Assembly: GCA_009756935.1 (NCBI GenBank)
Contig: VZDP01000003.1
Location: 38,541-102,540 of the forward strand
Length of the DNA stretch: 64,000 nt
Reading direction: 5' to 3'
Source: Mesomycoplasma ovipneumoniae
GTDB taxonomy: Bacteria; Bacillota_I; Bacilli_A; Mycoplasmatales; Metamycoplasmataceae
This document shows positions 18,463 to 28,962 of the stretch, one piece after another. How positions within the stretch are numbered: position 1 is the first letter of the stretch; the number at the start of each line of letters is the position of its first letter. The notes below the pieces were generated by a model. It was given only the letters and a program-made list of their open reading frames with translations, had not been told where the DNA came from and did no database searches. The position numbers and the translations under genes were made by a program.

Positions 18463-21018
18463 ATGATTGAGGACAATAAAAACCATAAAGATAACGAAGA
18501 AATCAAAGAAATTGATTCTAGCTTAAATAGTGACGATGACAAATCGGATGACTCAGACAAAATTTACGAAGTTAAACCAACAATTTTAGAAACAGTAACT
18601 GACAATATTGTTCCAATTAAAATCGAAGATGAGATGAAAGTTTCATTTCTTGATTATTCAATGTCAGTTATTGTTTCAAGAGCTCTACCTGATGTTCGTG
18701 ATGGACTAAAGCCTGTTCATAGACGAATTTTATACACAATGAGTGAACTTGGAATAACTTCAGGAACTAGTTATAAAAAATCAGCTAGAATTGTCGGTGA
18801 TGTTCTTGGAAAATATCACCCACATGGTGATGCTTCTGTTTATGATTCAATGGTTCGAATGGCTCAACCTTTTTCACTACGCTACCCGCTTATCGATGGG
18901 CATGGTAATTTTGGTTCAATTGATGGCGATGAAGCTGCGGCAATGCGTTATACTGAGGCACGACTATCAAAAATTTCTAATAAAATGATTGAAGGTATTA
19001 AAAAAAATACTGTAAATTTTAGGCCTAATTATGATGCAAGTGAAATGGAACCCGAAATTTTACCAGCAAGATTTCCAAATTTATTAGTTTCAGGGGTTTC
19101 TGGAATTGCTGTTGGGATGACCACCAAAATTCCACCGCATAACTTAGGCGAAATTATTGAAACTTTCATTACTTTTGCAAGAAATCCAAATATTGACATT
19201 AATGAATTAATTGAGACTCTTCCTGGTCCAGATTTTCCAACAGGTGCAATAATTTCAGGGAAAAAAGGGATAAATCAAGCATATTTAACCGGAAAAGGTA
19301 CTTTTTGAATTAGATCAAAAGCAAAAATTGAACACTTAAATTCAGGTAGATCACGAATTATTTTTTACGAAATTCCTTATGAAGTTAAAAAACCTTCTAT
19401 TATCGAAAAGGTTGCTTTTTTAGTAAAAAATAAGAAAATTCTTGGAATTAAAGATATTCGTGATGAAAGTACTCGGCACGGAATTCGTGTTGTTTTTGAT
19501 ATTAAAAAAGGATTTAATCCTGAAGTTATTTTAAATAAACTTTATCACAGCACCGATTTACAAATTAGTTATTCAATAAATATGCTTGCACTTGTAAAAG
19601 GTGTGCCAAAATTAATGAATTTAAAGGAAATTTTATCTCATTATCTTGAACACCAAAAAGAAATTAATCTTCGCGCACTGAACTTTGACCTGGAAAAAGC
19701 TAGCGAAAGACTTAATATTTTAAGCGGTTTAAAAATTGCTATTGAAAATATTGACAATGTAATTGCTATAATAAAATCTTCAAGCTCAGACCAAATCGCT
19801 CAAGAAAGATTAGCTCAAACTTATAATTTAAATCCTGTGCAAACAAAAGCAATAATTGACATGCGTCTTGGTCGGCTAACTAGTTTGGCAATTGAAAAAT
19901 TAATTGGCGACATTGAAAGTCTAAAAATCGAAATTGACGAAATTAAATCAATAATTGAATCACCTGAAAAACTAATTGAATTAATTATTACCCAACACAA
20001 AGCAACCGCTGAACAATTTAGTGATCCACGAAGATCTGAAATTATTACCGAAATTATACGACTTAATGAAGAAGATTTTATCCCTAATGAAAAAGTCATT
20101 ATTTCTCTGACACAAAATAACTATGTAAAAAGGTTAAATTTAGAAGAATATAGGCTACAAAATCGTGGTGGCTTTGGTGCCTCAGTTTCAAATTTATACA
20201 AAGATGACGAGCTAAAATCTGTTTGCATTACAAACACCCACAGCGATCTTTTAATTATTTCTTCACGGGCTAAAATTTTCAAACTTCGGGCTTACCAAAT
20301 TCCTGATAGCTCAAAACAAGGAAAAGGTCTCCCTTTTTTAAATCTTGTACATGTACAAAAAGATGAAAATATTAGCGCTTTAATTCCTTGAAATCAACAA
20401 TACAAAGATCATTGACTTATCACAGTTTCTGCTTTTGGTTATATTAAAAAAACGGAACTTTCAGAGTTTAGTTATATTCCAAAAAATGGAAAAATCGCTT
20501 TAAAACTTGTTGAGGGTGATTATTTAAAATCAGCCTTTATTGTGCCAGCAAATTCTGAAATCAATATTATTTTAGCCTCATCCCAAGGACTTGTAAATCG
20601 TTGACCAATTAAATTATTACGAAATACCGGTCGGGCTTCAATCGGTGTTAAAGGAATTGCTCTTGAAGAAGGACACGAAATAGTTGGCGCTTGTTACACC
20701 TTTGGCAATGATTTTGTCTTTAATTTAAGTAAACATGGTTATGGGAAAAAAACTCCTGTTGAAGAATATCGACTAACCGGAAGAGCAACTAAAGGACTAA
20801 AAGGTCTAGACGACGAAAAGGCTGGTGATCTTATTTTTGTCGGCACAATTGGGCCAGATCAGGAAGCAATAATTATCACTAAAAGAGGTTTTGCAATTAG
20901 AATTGATCTTGATAGCGTCCCAATAATTAGTCGTAGGACAAAAGGGGTAAAATTAATTAAACTCAAAGGTGAAGACGAAATAAGTTTTGTTACTTTAATT
21001 AAAAAAGAAGCAAATTAG
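18463..21018 (+). CDS. gyrA: DNA gyrase subunit A
   Basis: An 851-residue protein. Catalytic Tyr163 lies in AMRYTEARL. The quinolone region reads [33 protein letters not shown] is the conserved core end, and the GyrA-box QNRGGFGAS opens the C-terminal DNA-wrapping domain, separating it from ParC. Gyrase introduces negative supercoils with GyrB. An acidic, Ser/Asp-rich tail of ~55 residues ([15 protein letters not shown]) precedes the conserved start [23 protein letters not shown] 18463 follows AAAAGGAAA. Trp TGA codons occur, for example at FWIRSKA. It is monocistronic here. Confidence 0.97.
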
Positions 21019-21154
21019 TCTATCAATTTTTGGCAAATCGCTAATAAATTCACAGTTGAAGAAAATTTAAGTAGATTAAAATTACAGAATCTAAGACTTT
21101 AAAATCCTAATTTTGAATTTTACAGTGTAATTTAGACGCTGATTTAAAGTCTTA

Positions 21155-21552
21155 AATTCATCCCTTTGTCTTAATTTTTGACATCCAACTGGCAAACACA
21201 AGAAAAATAACTATCAAAGAAAAACACTGAATTTTAAATCTAACCATAATAAAAGAAAAAATACAACTACTATTTAAACTCAATGTAAATAGAAAACTCG
21301 TTTTTATTCGCAGCGAGCCTAAAAAAACATATGAAGTTTTGAAAGAACAATAACCAAAAGCCCTAAATTTATAGATTTCTAAACGGTTAAATTTAAGGCA
21401 TTCCATCATATTTAAAAATATAATGGATAATTCGCATTTTCTGATTTTTTACGGCAAAAACATAATTAATTCTCCCTTAATTCAATATCAAAATTTATTA
21501 ATTCATTCTTAGTGAGGTTTATTATAACACAATTTTATTTTAGACCAAGCAT
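21155..21552. repeat. Dispersed repeat, left part (interrupted by the IS)
   Basis: This block is repeated at 47040-47526 and 62330-62625 (same orientation) and 34690-35050 (opposite). Shared marks are AAATACAACTAC, AAGGCATTCCATCATATTT and the 19-bp site TTTATTTTAGACCAAGCAT. The minus-strand ORF inside it has different stops in different copies, so I do not call it a gene. Nothing else is seen in 21019-21155. Confidence 0.8.
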
Positions 21553-22952
21553 TAAGTTAATATATTAATTTCAGACACATTCAAAAAAGGTGTGTTAAAA
21601 TGAAACAATACAAATTTACAGTTGAAGACAAATTTAAATACATTAAAATTGCCGAATCTAAAGGGCTAAAAAACGCAATTTTGGATTTTGCAGAAGAATT
21701 TAGAGAAATTTACAAAAACAAATCTAAAAGTAAAAAAGCGGATAAAGAATGAATGTTTCATATATACGCTAATAATTTGATAAGAAATTGGCAAAAAAAG
21801 TTTTATAATAATGATATGAAAAGTTTAATTAGTACTCGTGGAAAAATCAAATCTCCACGCAAACCAAAAAAGAAATATACAATTAACGATCTTTCCGAAA
21901 ATGATCGTGGAATTTATCAAGAAATAGTGGAGAGGGTTCTTAAAAGATCCGGAATTGACCCCGCAATTATTCTTGAGGAGCTCAAAAAATTAAAACAAGA
22001 ACAAGAGAAAGATAAAGATAAAATCGAAAATTGCACTAGAATTTGTAGCGTTTTTAACGTTAATCGCACTTCTATTTATGAGAAAATAAGGGTGAAAAAA
22101 CCACCAAAGAAAATGATTTATGATGAAGACTTACTTGAGTGAATTCGTGAAAATTTCTATTTATATCGAAAGGTAAAAGGCCGCGACATCCTATATAATA
22201 TTTACATAAATCAGGGAAATTATGTAAGCACGTACGTGTTTCAAAAACACTACGAATTTTTAGGATTAAAATCAATTACTTATAAAAAGCAAGGAAAACC
22301 GGCACCAAAAGAGAAAAAGTTTACACGAATTTGGACTGAAGATCATATCAAAGGTGAATTTAGCTCAGAAAATTTTGGTGAAAAATGGTTTGCTGATATT
22401 AAATTTATCAAAATTAACAACGAATGATTTTACCTACACTCAATTATTGAAACAAAATCCAATTACTTGCTCAATTTTTCAATTTCTAAAACAAGATTTT
22501 CAGAAGAAACTATAAACTTAGTAAAACAAACAATCAAAAAGTATAATATTAAACCAAAATTTTTCCATTCAGATCATGGCGTGGAATATGCGAACTACAA
22601 ATTTGCTAATTTTTTAAAGCAAAACAATATCCAACAATCAATGTCACCAAAAGGTTATGCCCTTGCAAACCGGCCTATTGAATATTTTTATGCAGTTTTT
22701 CAACGCGAATTGCTTAATATTGAGGGCGAAAATTTTGAAAATGTGGCTATTGCTTATCAAAAAATAAGTGAATTTATTGATTGGTATAACAATGAAAGGC
22801 CTCAAAGTTGCTTATCATATAAAACTCCAAGCTATTATATGAGGTAAATTATTTGTCCAAATTTTTAAAATGAACATGCTAGAAAAAATTAACAAAAGCG
22901 GTGTAATCAAAATCATAGGTAAAAAACTAATTGTCTGAGATTTTTCTACTTA
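21553..22952 (+). mobile_element. IS3-family (IS150/IS1138-like) element, copy 1
   Basis: A 1400-bp element with imperfect inverted ends (TAAGT...TCAGACA on the left; the reverse complement TAAGTAGAAAAATCTCAGAC on the right). It is flanked on both sides by the same 19 bp, TTTATTTTAGACCAAGCAT (21534-21552 and 22953-22971). A second near-identical copy, inverted, starts at 62644. Confidence 0.9.
21600..22847 (+). CDS. IS3-family transposase, single ORF
   Basis: A 415-residue protein in one frame with no orfA/orfB frameshift. The N-terminal ~135 residues are helix-turn-helix and basic linker (SPRKPKKK). The C-terminal rve integrase core has Asp in WFADIKFIK, Asp in FHSDHGVEY and Glu in NRPIEYFYAVF, followed by WYNNERPQSCLSYKTPSYY. 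TGA encodes Trp near residues 51 and 181. The copy at 62750-63997 differs by only a few residues (for example PKGY versus PKGN). Confidence 0.95.
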
Positions 22953-23115
22953 TTTATTTTAGACCAAGCATTTTTTTTTTTTTTTTTGCAAAACGGTAAT
23001 TTTAAAATTATAAAAATTAATATTTTAACCTAAAAAAAACCCGTATTTACGGGTATTTTTCCATATTTATATTCACTAAAAAGTGAATTTTTGCCTAAAC
23101 TGGGAAACTCAGGAA
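22953..23115. repeat. Dispersed repeat, right part
   Basis: It resumes the repeat interrupted by the IS: the 19-bp site, a run of 17 T (22971-22987), an ACCCGTA/TACGGGT hairpin and CACTAAAAAGTGAA, matching 47508-47665. The end CTAAACTGGGAAACTCAGGAA resembles other repeat ends in the window. Confidence 0.75.
23032..23060. terminator. Hairpin/terminator inside the repeat
   Basis: ACCCGTA-TT-TACGGGT flanked by A-run and T-run, so it could work on either strand. A degenerate version occurs near 47590-47610. Confidence 0.65.
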
Positions 23116-23226
23116 TAAAATACTGAAAATCAACTAAAACAATACAATCAAAATCCTGAATAAAAAGCAATAATCTTAATTTTTTGCCTAATTTAGGTGC
23201 ATTTAGATAATATCCTTAAAAAACAT

Positions 23227-24294
23227 TTATATTGAATCTTGTTTTTCAGACTTAATTAGATTAGCATCAAAAAATCGCTTTTTGATGCGGCGATATGTTC
23301 ACTCAATAAATATAGGTTCTAGGATAACGGGTAGTAGAAAAATGGGAACAATAACAGTTCCTAATGTTGAAATTTTTAACCAAAATGTTGGTTCATCAAG
23401 AAGAAAATGATTAAAGCATAGAAAAATTGCTAAAAAAAGAAAAATTCAAATTGATAAAATATAAAAAAATAAAATTTTAAATAAGTAGTAGAAAAACTTT
23501 TTTCTGTTAAAATTTTTTTCATTTTTATTAAAAATTGAAGCAAAAATAAATGTATAAAATCAATAATAGTTCTGCATCTCAGCTACAACCCAGTCAAATT
23601 CACTAATTTCCTTGCGGTTCCTTAACTTAATATTACGATATTTAAAAGAACGTCTAGTATGCTTAGGGGAATTAATTGCTTCTGTAAAAAGGCTAATTAT
23701 TGGGTAGTTATGTTGATATTTTCAACAAATTTTTCTGGATTTCTTCCTCTTTTTTTTACAATTTTTAGTGTCAACAAGAACAGAATTTACAAAAGATTCT
23801 AAACTAAAATTTTGTAAAAATTCAAAGGTTATACTTTTATTTTTCAAATCATACTTTCAGTATAAAAATTTCTTAAAAAAGTAAATAACAAATTTTGCTC
23901 AAAAAGCATTTAAAAAAAATCCAAAAAACGCAATGAAAGAATATATCACCACATTCATAATATTCGGAAATCAAATATTATAGTCATAAAAATAATTATC
24001 TTTATTTTCAAGGCTAAAAATAAAATTTTCACCAAAAGTAAAAAAATGAACTCTGTAAACAAAAATTAACACAAATAATGATATGGTCAAAATGATTGAA
24101 AATAAATGAAGAATTAAATAGAAAAGTCGCGAAATTAGTCTGGTTTTATAGTAAAAAATCGGCTCAAAACTGTTATATTCTACAAGTAAATCGAACAATT
24201 TATAATAGCTGTTAGTGCCAAAAAATGGGATAAACAAAATTCAATTGTTGAATTTTAAATTAAAAAATTTTTCTAAACTTTCTTTCTTAAACAT
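23227..24294 (-). CDS. Hypothetical multi-span membrane protein
   Basis: A 355-residue frame (UGA = Trp) starting at ATG 24294 (MFKKESLEKFF). Hydrophobic stretches are seen near residues 50-75 (LILHLFSIILTISLFVLIFVY), 110-135, 245-275 (FFYYLFKILFFYILSIWIFLFL) and 285-310, and a basic cytoplasmic loop (KKKRKKSRK) lies in the middle. No signature motif is recognised. The shadow start at 24237 is TTG; the ATG is better. It is isolated between a repeat and the ribosomal-protein block. Confidence 0.7.
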
Positions 24295-24475
24295 TATCTA
24301 ATTAAATTGGTTAGCCTCTATTTTTATACAAATTTCAAGTTGCATTTTGAATTATATCAATTATACTAACTGTCCTTTAAATTTGCTTGAACTATATAAA
24401 ATTATTAAATTAATTTTAACATATTTAACTAATATAAAAAGAATAAATCTCAATGAAAATAAATTAATAAAAAAT

Positions 24476-24510
24476 AGACACACCTTTTTGATGTGTCTAA
24501 ATTAATGTGT
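24476..24510. terminator. Hairpin resembling the IS left end
   Basis: TAGACACACC...GATGTGTCTA forms a stem followed by AT-rich DNA. Its reverse complement resembles the IS left end (ATTTCAGACACATTC...GGTGTGTT). It may be a terminator of the membrane-protein/rpmB interval or a scar of an IS. Confidence 0.4.
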
Positions 24511-24560
24511 TTATTTCTTTATTTTTTAAGGTAGTTTTATTCTATTTAAAATTTCAGATT

Positions 24561-24755
24561 TTAAATTTTTCCTCATTTTTGTAAGGTTTTTTTGGTTTTA
24601 GCTGAAACTTTAATACGAACTTTTTGCCCTGAGGCAGTTTTTAGTACTATTTGTTGTAAATTTAAATTAAATTTACGTTTTGTTGCATTTAGGGCGTGAG
24701 AACGGTTATTTCCGCTCATTGGTCCACGTTGTGAAATTGGGTCTTTTCTTGCCAT
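24561..24755 (-). CDS. rpmB: 50S ribosomal protein L28
   Basis: 64 residues beginning [33 protein letters not shown], the standard L28 N-terminus. The frame continues through one TGA (Trp) to end QKWGKI. AGGAGG lies just upstream of the ATG at 24755. No Cys zinc pair is present, as in many Firmicutes C-minus paralogues. Confidence 0.96.
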
Positions 24756-24782
24756 TTTTTTCCTCCTGTGATAAGAAAGGGA

Positions 24783-25139
24783 TTATTTTTGACCTTTTTC
24801 TAAAGCAATTTTAATGATATTATCAAATTCAGTTTTGCGACTAATTGCCATTTCAGCAAGCATTTTACGATTAATTTCAATGTTTGCAAGTTTGATTTTA
24901 TGCATTAATTGCGAATATGAAATTCCTTGGTCACGAGCTGCAGCATTTATTCTACTAATTCATAATTTTCGAAATTCACGTTTACGCTGTTTTCGATCAC
25001 GAAAAGCATAGGTTCAAGATTTAATTACTGCTTGTTTTGCAACTTTAAATCCGATTGATTTATGCCCTCAATAACCTTTTGCTAATTTTAATCAACGACG
25101 GCGACGCTGGCGCGTTACACTTCCACCTTTGACTCTCAT
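24783..25139 (-). CDS. rplT: 50S ribosomal protein L20
   Basis: 118 residues: [25 protein letters not shown], then [39 protein letters not shown], all canonical. L20 is an early 23S rRNA assembly protein and, in Firmicutes, represses the infC-rpmI-rplT operon by binding its leader. Third gene of that operon, 61 bp after rpmI. Trp codons are TGA. Confidence 0.97.
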
Positions 25140-25200
25140 AATAAAATTTCTCCTTTTATATAATGTAGTTTCAAAAAATTTAGTGAATTCTTTGAATTAA

Positions 25201-25395
25201 TTAAATTAGTTTTTTTATTCTTTTGTAATCTGAAGGATCGATTAAAGTAGCTTTTCTTGATTGGCGCTTTTGTTTTGTAGATTTATTTTGCGCTAAATGT
25301 GAGCGATATGCATGTCCGTGTTTAATTTTTCCGGTTGCAGTAACCTTAATTCTTTTTTTCAAAGCTGACTTTGTTTTTAATTTGATTTTAGGCAT
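25201..25395 (-). CDS. rpmI: 50S ribosomal protein L35
   Basis: 64 residues: [33 protein letters not shown], the L35 signature, ending [10 protein letters not shown]. Its ATG overlaps the infC stop by 8 bp. Middle gene of infC-rpmI-rplT. Confidence 0.97.
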   Translation of the reverse strand: MPKIKLKTKSALKKRIKVTATGKIKHGHAYRSHLAQNKSTKQKRQSRKATLIDPSDYKRIKKLI

Positions 25396-26041
25396 TTTTT
25401 TCCTTATTTTGAATTTCTTCGTATTCTAAAAGTTCTTTTAGCTGTTTTGAAGAAGTGAATTTAGGTAGTTTTTTGCGATCACGTTCAAGATGCATAACTA
25501 AAAAATTACCGTTTTGTGAAATTTCCTTGCTTTTTTTGGCAATGTATTTCAATTGATCAAAAAATATCTCAAGTGTTATTTTACCTTGATCAATTCGGGT
25601 AATTTCACGACCACGAAAACGAAGAGCAATTTTTACACGGTCGCCATCAAGAATAAACTCTCTAGCTTTTTTTGATTTTACAAGAATATCTTGCTTGTTA
25701 ATATTAAAACTAACCCGTATTTCGCGGTTATTAGTAAAGGATTGCTTTTCCTTTTCTTCCTTTTTTTTCTTTTTTATGTCGTATCGAAACTTACCATAAT
25801 CAAGAATTTTCGCTATTGGAACTTTTTGAACTTTTTCATCTTTAGTTTTTACTTCTTTAATTGAAATTAAAACTAAGTCAAGTCCTTTGGATTTTGCAAG
25901 TTCAAGCGCTTCTTTAGTCGGAGTTTTTCCAATTTTTTCATTGTCAAATCCAACTAAAAAAACGTTAGGAAACATGATATTTTCGTTAATTTGGTGATCT
26001 TGTTGTGGCTTTCTTTGAAAAAGATTTTTAGGATTCAAAAT
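25388..26041 (-). CDS. infC: Translation initiation factor IF-3, AUU start
   Basis: 217 residues: an N-terminal domain with [14 protein letters not shown] and a C-terminal domain with [52 protein letters not shown]-3 checks start-codon pairing. There is no ATG in frame: reading upstream gives TTG (26038), ATT (26041), then TAA. A GGAG site sits ~10 nt before the ATT. infC is known to use AUU for autoregulation, so the AUU start is preferred over TTG. First gene of the infC operon. Confidence 0.92.
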   Translation of the reverse strand: MLNPKNLFQRKPQQDHQINENIMFPNVFLVGFDNEKIGKTPTKEALELAKSKGLDLVLISIKEVKTKDEKVQKVPIAKILDYGKFRYDIKKKKKEEKEKQSFTNNREIRVSFNINKQDILVKSKKAREFILDGDRVKIALRFRGREITRIDQGKITLEIFFDQLKYIAKKSKEISQNGNFLVMHLERDRKKLPKFTSSKQLKELLEYEEIQNKEKNA

Positions 26042-26099
26042 TTAAATTTATCTCCATTTTCAATGGTTTTTACTATGTTTATACAAAAATCTTAAAAAG

Positions 26100-26225
26100 T
26101 ATTAAATTATAATTTAAACAAAAAAATAATAATCTTTGTTTGCTAGGTAAACCCAAGATCTTGCGATCTTCAGGTGAGAGCAAATCTACTTTCTGCAAAT
26201 AAAAATTTGCATTATAATTATACTT
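26100..26225 (-). promoter_or_regulatory. Structured infC leader (L20-leader-like)
   Basis: Between infC and pyk, the minus strand has TATAAT elements near 26211-26223, a GCAAAT-AAAA-ATTTGC hairpin (26195-26210), GCTCTCACC, a perfect AAGATC-GCAA-GATCTT hairpin (26155-26170) and a closing pairing of TTTGCT with AGCAAA around it. This compact nested fold ~100 nt upstream of infC is what an L20-responsive leader should look like. I infer the function from position; no covariation check was possible. Confidence 0.6.
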
Positions 26226-26267
26226 AATTTTTAAATTTTCAAAAGCAAATTTTTAAAAATTTAAAAA

Positions 26268-27704
26268 TTAATAAACAAATTGCACCATTTTTTCGTTTTC
26301 GACAACTAAAAAGGTGTCTCCTTTTTCGGCTCCAAATGGTTTTAAAACATTACGCGCTAAATTAAAATCACTTTTTATTGCGTTAAATTCGGAAATAGAA
26401 TTAATTGAAACAAAAACTGAAGATGTTATTCCAAATCCTGAAATTAATTTTTCATTATTTACAACACCAATAACGGCGGTATTTGGACGAAACTTAGCTA
26501 TTGCTTTTAAAAGTTCACCAGTTCTTGATAGAACAACAGTATATTTTATTTCATTTTCATAAGCAAGGTGAGCTAATTTGTGAGCAATTTTTGCTCGAGG
26601 ACCTTTTGAGTTTTTAGTAATTACTGCCAACTGTTTTGTATAAAAAAGCTTATTATAAAACTCTTTTTCTGCTCTTTTATTAATTACAGCCATAACCTGA
26701 ACTGACTCAACAGGAAATTGTCCTTGGGCTGACTCACCAGACAGCATTGTCGCATCAGCACCTAATTCAGTTGCTCAATAAACATCAGAAACCTCAGCAC
26801 GAGTTGGTTGAGAAGATTTTTCCATTGAATCAAGCATTTGTGTTGCCACGACAACAGTTTTGCCTGCAAAACGACATTTTCTAATTATTCTTTTTTGCTG
26901 ATATGGAACTTCTTCATAAGGAACTTCGAGTCCTAAATCACCGCGGGCTACCATAATTCCATCAGATAACTCGATAATTTCATCGATATTTTCAAGACCT
27001 AATGTTGATTCGATTTTTGAAATTATTTGAATGTGAGAGCCACCGTTTTCATCTAAAAGTTTACGTAATTCCTTAACATTTTCAGCTGAATTCACAAACG
27101 ATGCAGCAACATAATTAATATTTTCTGAAATGCCAAAAAGCACATCGTTAATATCTTTTTGAGATAAAAAAGGTAATGAAAAAGGAACACCAGGCATGTT
27201 TAGGCGCTTATTTGGTTTCAAAATGTGAGAATTTTTTGTCTTTACAACAACTTTTCCATCTTCAATTTCAACAACTTCTGATTGTAATTTTCCATCATCA
27301 AAAAGAACTCTGTCGCCAACTTTTAGGTCTTTGTCAATTTCGTGTGAAACAGTTATTACTTGGTCAGTTCCTTCAAAATTTTCATAAGAATCTTTATCAG
27401 TTAGGACAGTTAAATGTTGATTTGCAAGAATTTTTTGCGAACCATTAAGAATTTTACCTACACGGATTTCAGGTCCTTTTGTGTCAAGCATAATTGAAAT
27501 TGGAATTTGAAGTTCTTGCGAAGCTTTGCGAGCATTTTCAAATTTTTGGCGCTGTTCTTCGTATGTTCCGTGAGAAAAATTAGCCCGAATTACGCTAACT
27601 CCAGCTAAAACTAGTTGTTTTAAAACTTCATAATCTTGGGTTGATGGGCCGATTGTCGCAATTATTTTCGTTCTTTTTGAAATATAATTTTTCATTGCAT
27701 TCAT
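26268..27704 (-). CDS. pyk: Pyruvate kinase
   Basis: A 478-residue glycolytic enzyme making ATP from phosphoenolpyruvate. Motifs: [28 protein letters not shown], the active-site [19 protein letters not shown] and [20 protein letters not shown]. The C-terminal alpha/beta domain is complete, but there is no extra phosphohistidine domain. One TGA encodes Trp ([18 protein letters not shown]). Start is ATG 27704, or MKNYIS at 27695. The 226-bp gap to infC holds the leader above. Confidence 0.97.
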
Positions 27705-27793
27705 GATTTTTGTTTGTGTCCTTGTTTTTAGTTTTAAAATTGTTGAAAATATATAAAAAATTATTTATAATTATAATATCAAACTAAAAAATA

Positions 27794-28585
27794 TTAGCAA
27801 ATTTTTAATGTTTTTTTCAAAAAATCAGGCCCTGAACCTTCAAAATGAAGATTTTTATCTATTTTTGACTTGTTAATAAAAATTTCAAGCTCTTTTTCAG
27901 TTTGAAAATGAGGCGAAATTAAGTTTATAGTCTCTAAATTTTCTCAATTGAATGATAAGAAAATTTGGCTAACTTCAAAATTCTCAACAATAATTTTGAA
28001 GTTATTTTCAAATTGGTCAAAATTTTTAAAAAAATCAAATTTGACTTTATAGAAATTCAACAACTTACTTTCATTTTTAAAAGAAAACTCACCAAAAATA
28101 TCAATTTTTTTTGGTGAGTTTCCAACAAAAGAGTAAATATCAACATTAATTTTGTTTGAATTAAATTTAATGGTTTGGATTGCATTGTCAGCAAATGAAT
28201 CAGACTTAATTTGGCTAACTCATTCAGGAATTACGAGGTTTTCAATTTGATTACTTGCAAAAACTGAGCTATTTAATACAGTTACTTTTTCAGGAATTTT
28301 AATATTTTTTATTAAATTAGATTCAAAAGCTGAGTCTAAAATAATTTCAACATTTGAGCCAAAAACTACTTCGTCAATTTTATTTAACATGAAAGCAGAC
28401 TCGCCGATTTTTAAAAGTGAATTTGGCAAAATTAGTTTTTTTATTTCTAAATTCATTCCTGAAAAAGCAAAATCACCAATTTCTTGAAAATTAAAGGATG
28501 ATAAATCCAGAATTTTTCCTTGCAAAAATTCTGGATTTTTAATTATTTTTGATGCTTCATCGCGGGATAATGTGAAAACTTGCAC
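27794..28585 (-). CDS. BspA-type leucine-rich-repeat protein
   Basis: 263 residues starting at a GTG (28585) after TTTAGGAAAAAA. It carries LRR_5/BspA-like repeats of ~23 residues: FQEIGDFAFSGMNLEIKKLILPNSLLKIGESAFMLNKIDEVVFGS, LDSAFESNLIKNIKIPEKV, NSSVFASNQIENLVIPEWV, SDSFADNAIQTIKF. No signal peptide or membrane helix is visible, so it may be intracellular. The C-terminal ~90 residues are non-repetitive. It is divergent from the double-glycine peptide at 28661. Such repeats usually mediate protein binding; its partner is unknown. Confidence 0.75.
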
Positions 28586-28660
28586 TTTTTTCCTAAATTT
28601 TTCCTTTTTTAGATGTTTTTTAGCCTTTTGACTAACTTTGGGTGAAAGGAGATACAAATA

Positions 28661-28936
28661 ATGAAAAAACAACCAAACCAAAATTTCGTTAAATTAAGCG
28701 AAAAAGATAAATATGAAACGGGCGGAGCTGGCGCTTTTGCTGTTATTTCAAATGTGGCAACCGCAGTTGGAAAAATTGCACCTGCTTTATTGGGAGTTGC
28801 CGCTGTTTATCGAACTTTTACAACAGGATCTGGTGAAATTAAAGGTCAAGATCATACTGTAAAATGAGATGACTCAAAACTTGCTAAAGCAGAAGCAGAA
28901 AAAGCACTAAAACAGCCAATTTATTTTATTTATTAA
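28661..28936 (+). CDS. Small peptide with double-glycine leader (candidate exported bacteriocin-like peptide)
   Basis: A 91-residue ORF with an excellent ribosome site (AAAGGAGAT) before ATG 28661. The first ~22 residues end LSEKDKYETGG, which fits the leader consensus of C39-processed peptides (hydrophobic-Ser...Gly-Gly). After Gly-Gly comes a Gly/Ala-rich hydrophobic stretch (AGAFAVISNVATAVGKIAPA continuing to LLGVAAVY) and then a charged tail ending PIYFIY; one TGA is Trp in VKWDD. The predicted mature form is ~69-70 residues. A C39 exporter is encoded at 822-2861. I infer it as a substrate; no bacteriocin homologue is recognised and no immunity gene is obvious. Confidence 0.6.
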
Positions 28937-28962
28937 CTTAATTATTAAAGAATTTTAAATTA

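Noticed and set aside
19821..20099. Antisense ORF in gyrA
   Set aside because: The conserved GyrA frame fully explains the region.
21158..21409. Minus-strand ORF in the dispersed repeat
   Set aside because: Its beginning is similar in several repeat copies, but stops differ between copies (the 34.8-kb and 47-kb copies end ~35 codons in), so it is not under protein-level constraint.
28586..28681. TTG-initiated N-terminal extension of the LRR protein
   Set aside because: It would run through the ribosome site and start of the opposite-strand peptide gene; the GTG at 28585 with AGGAAA upstream is better supported.
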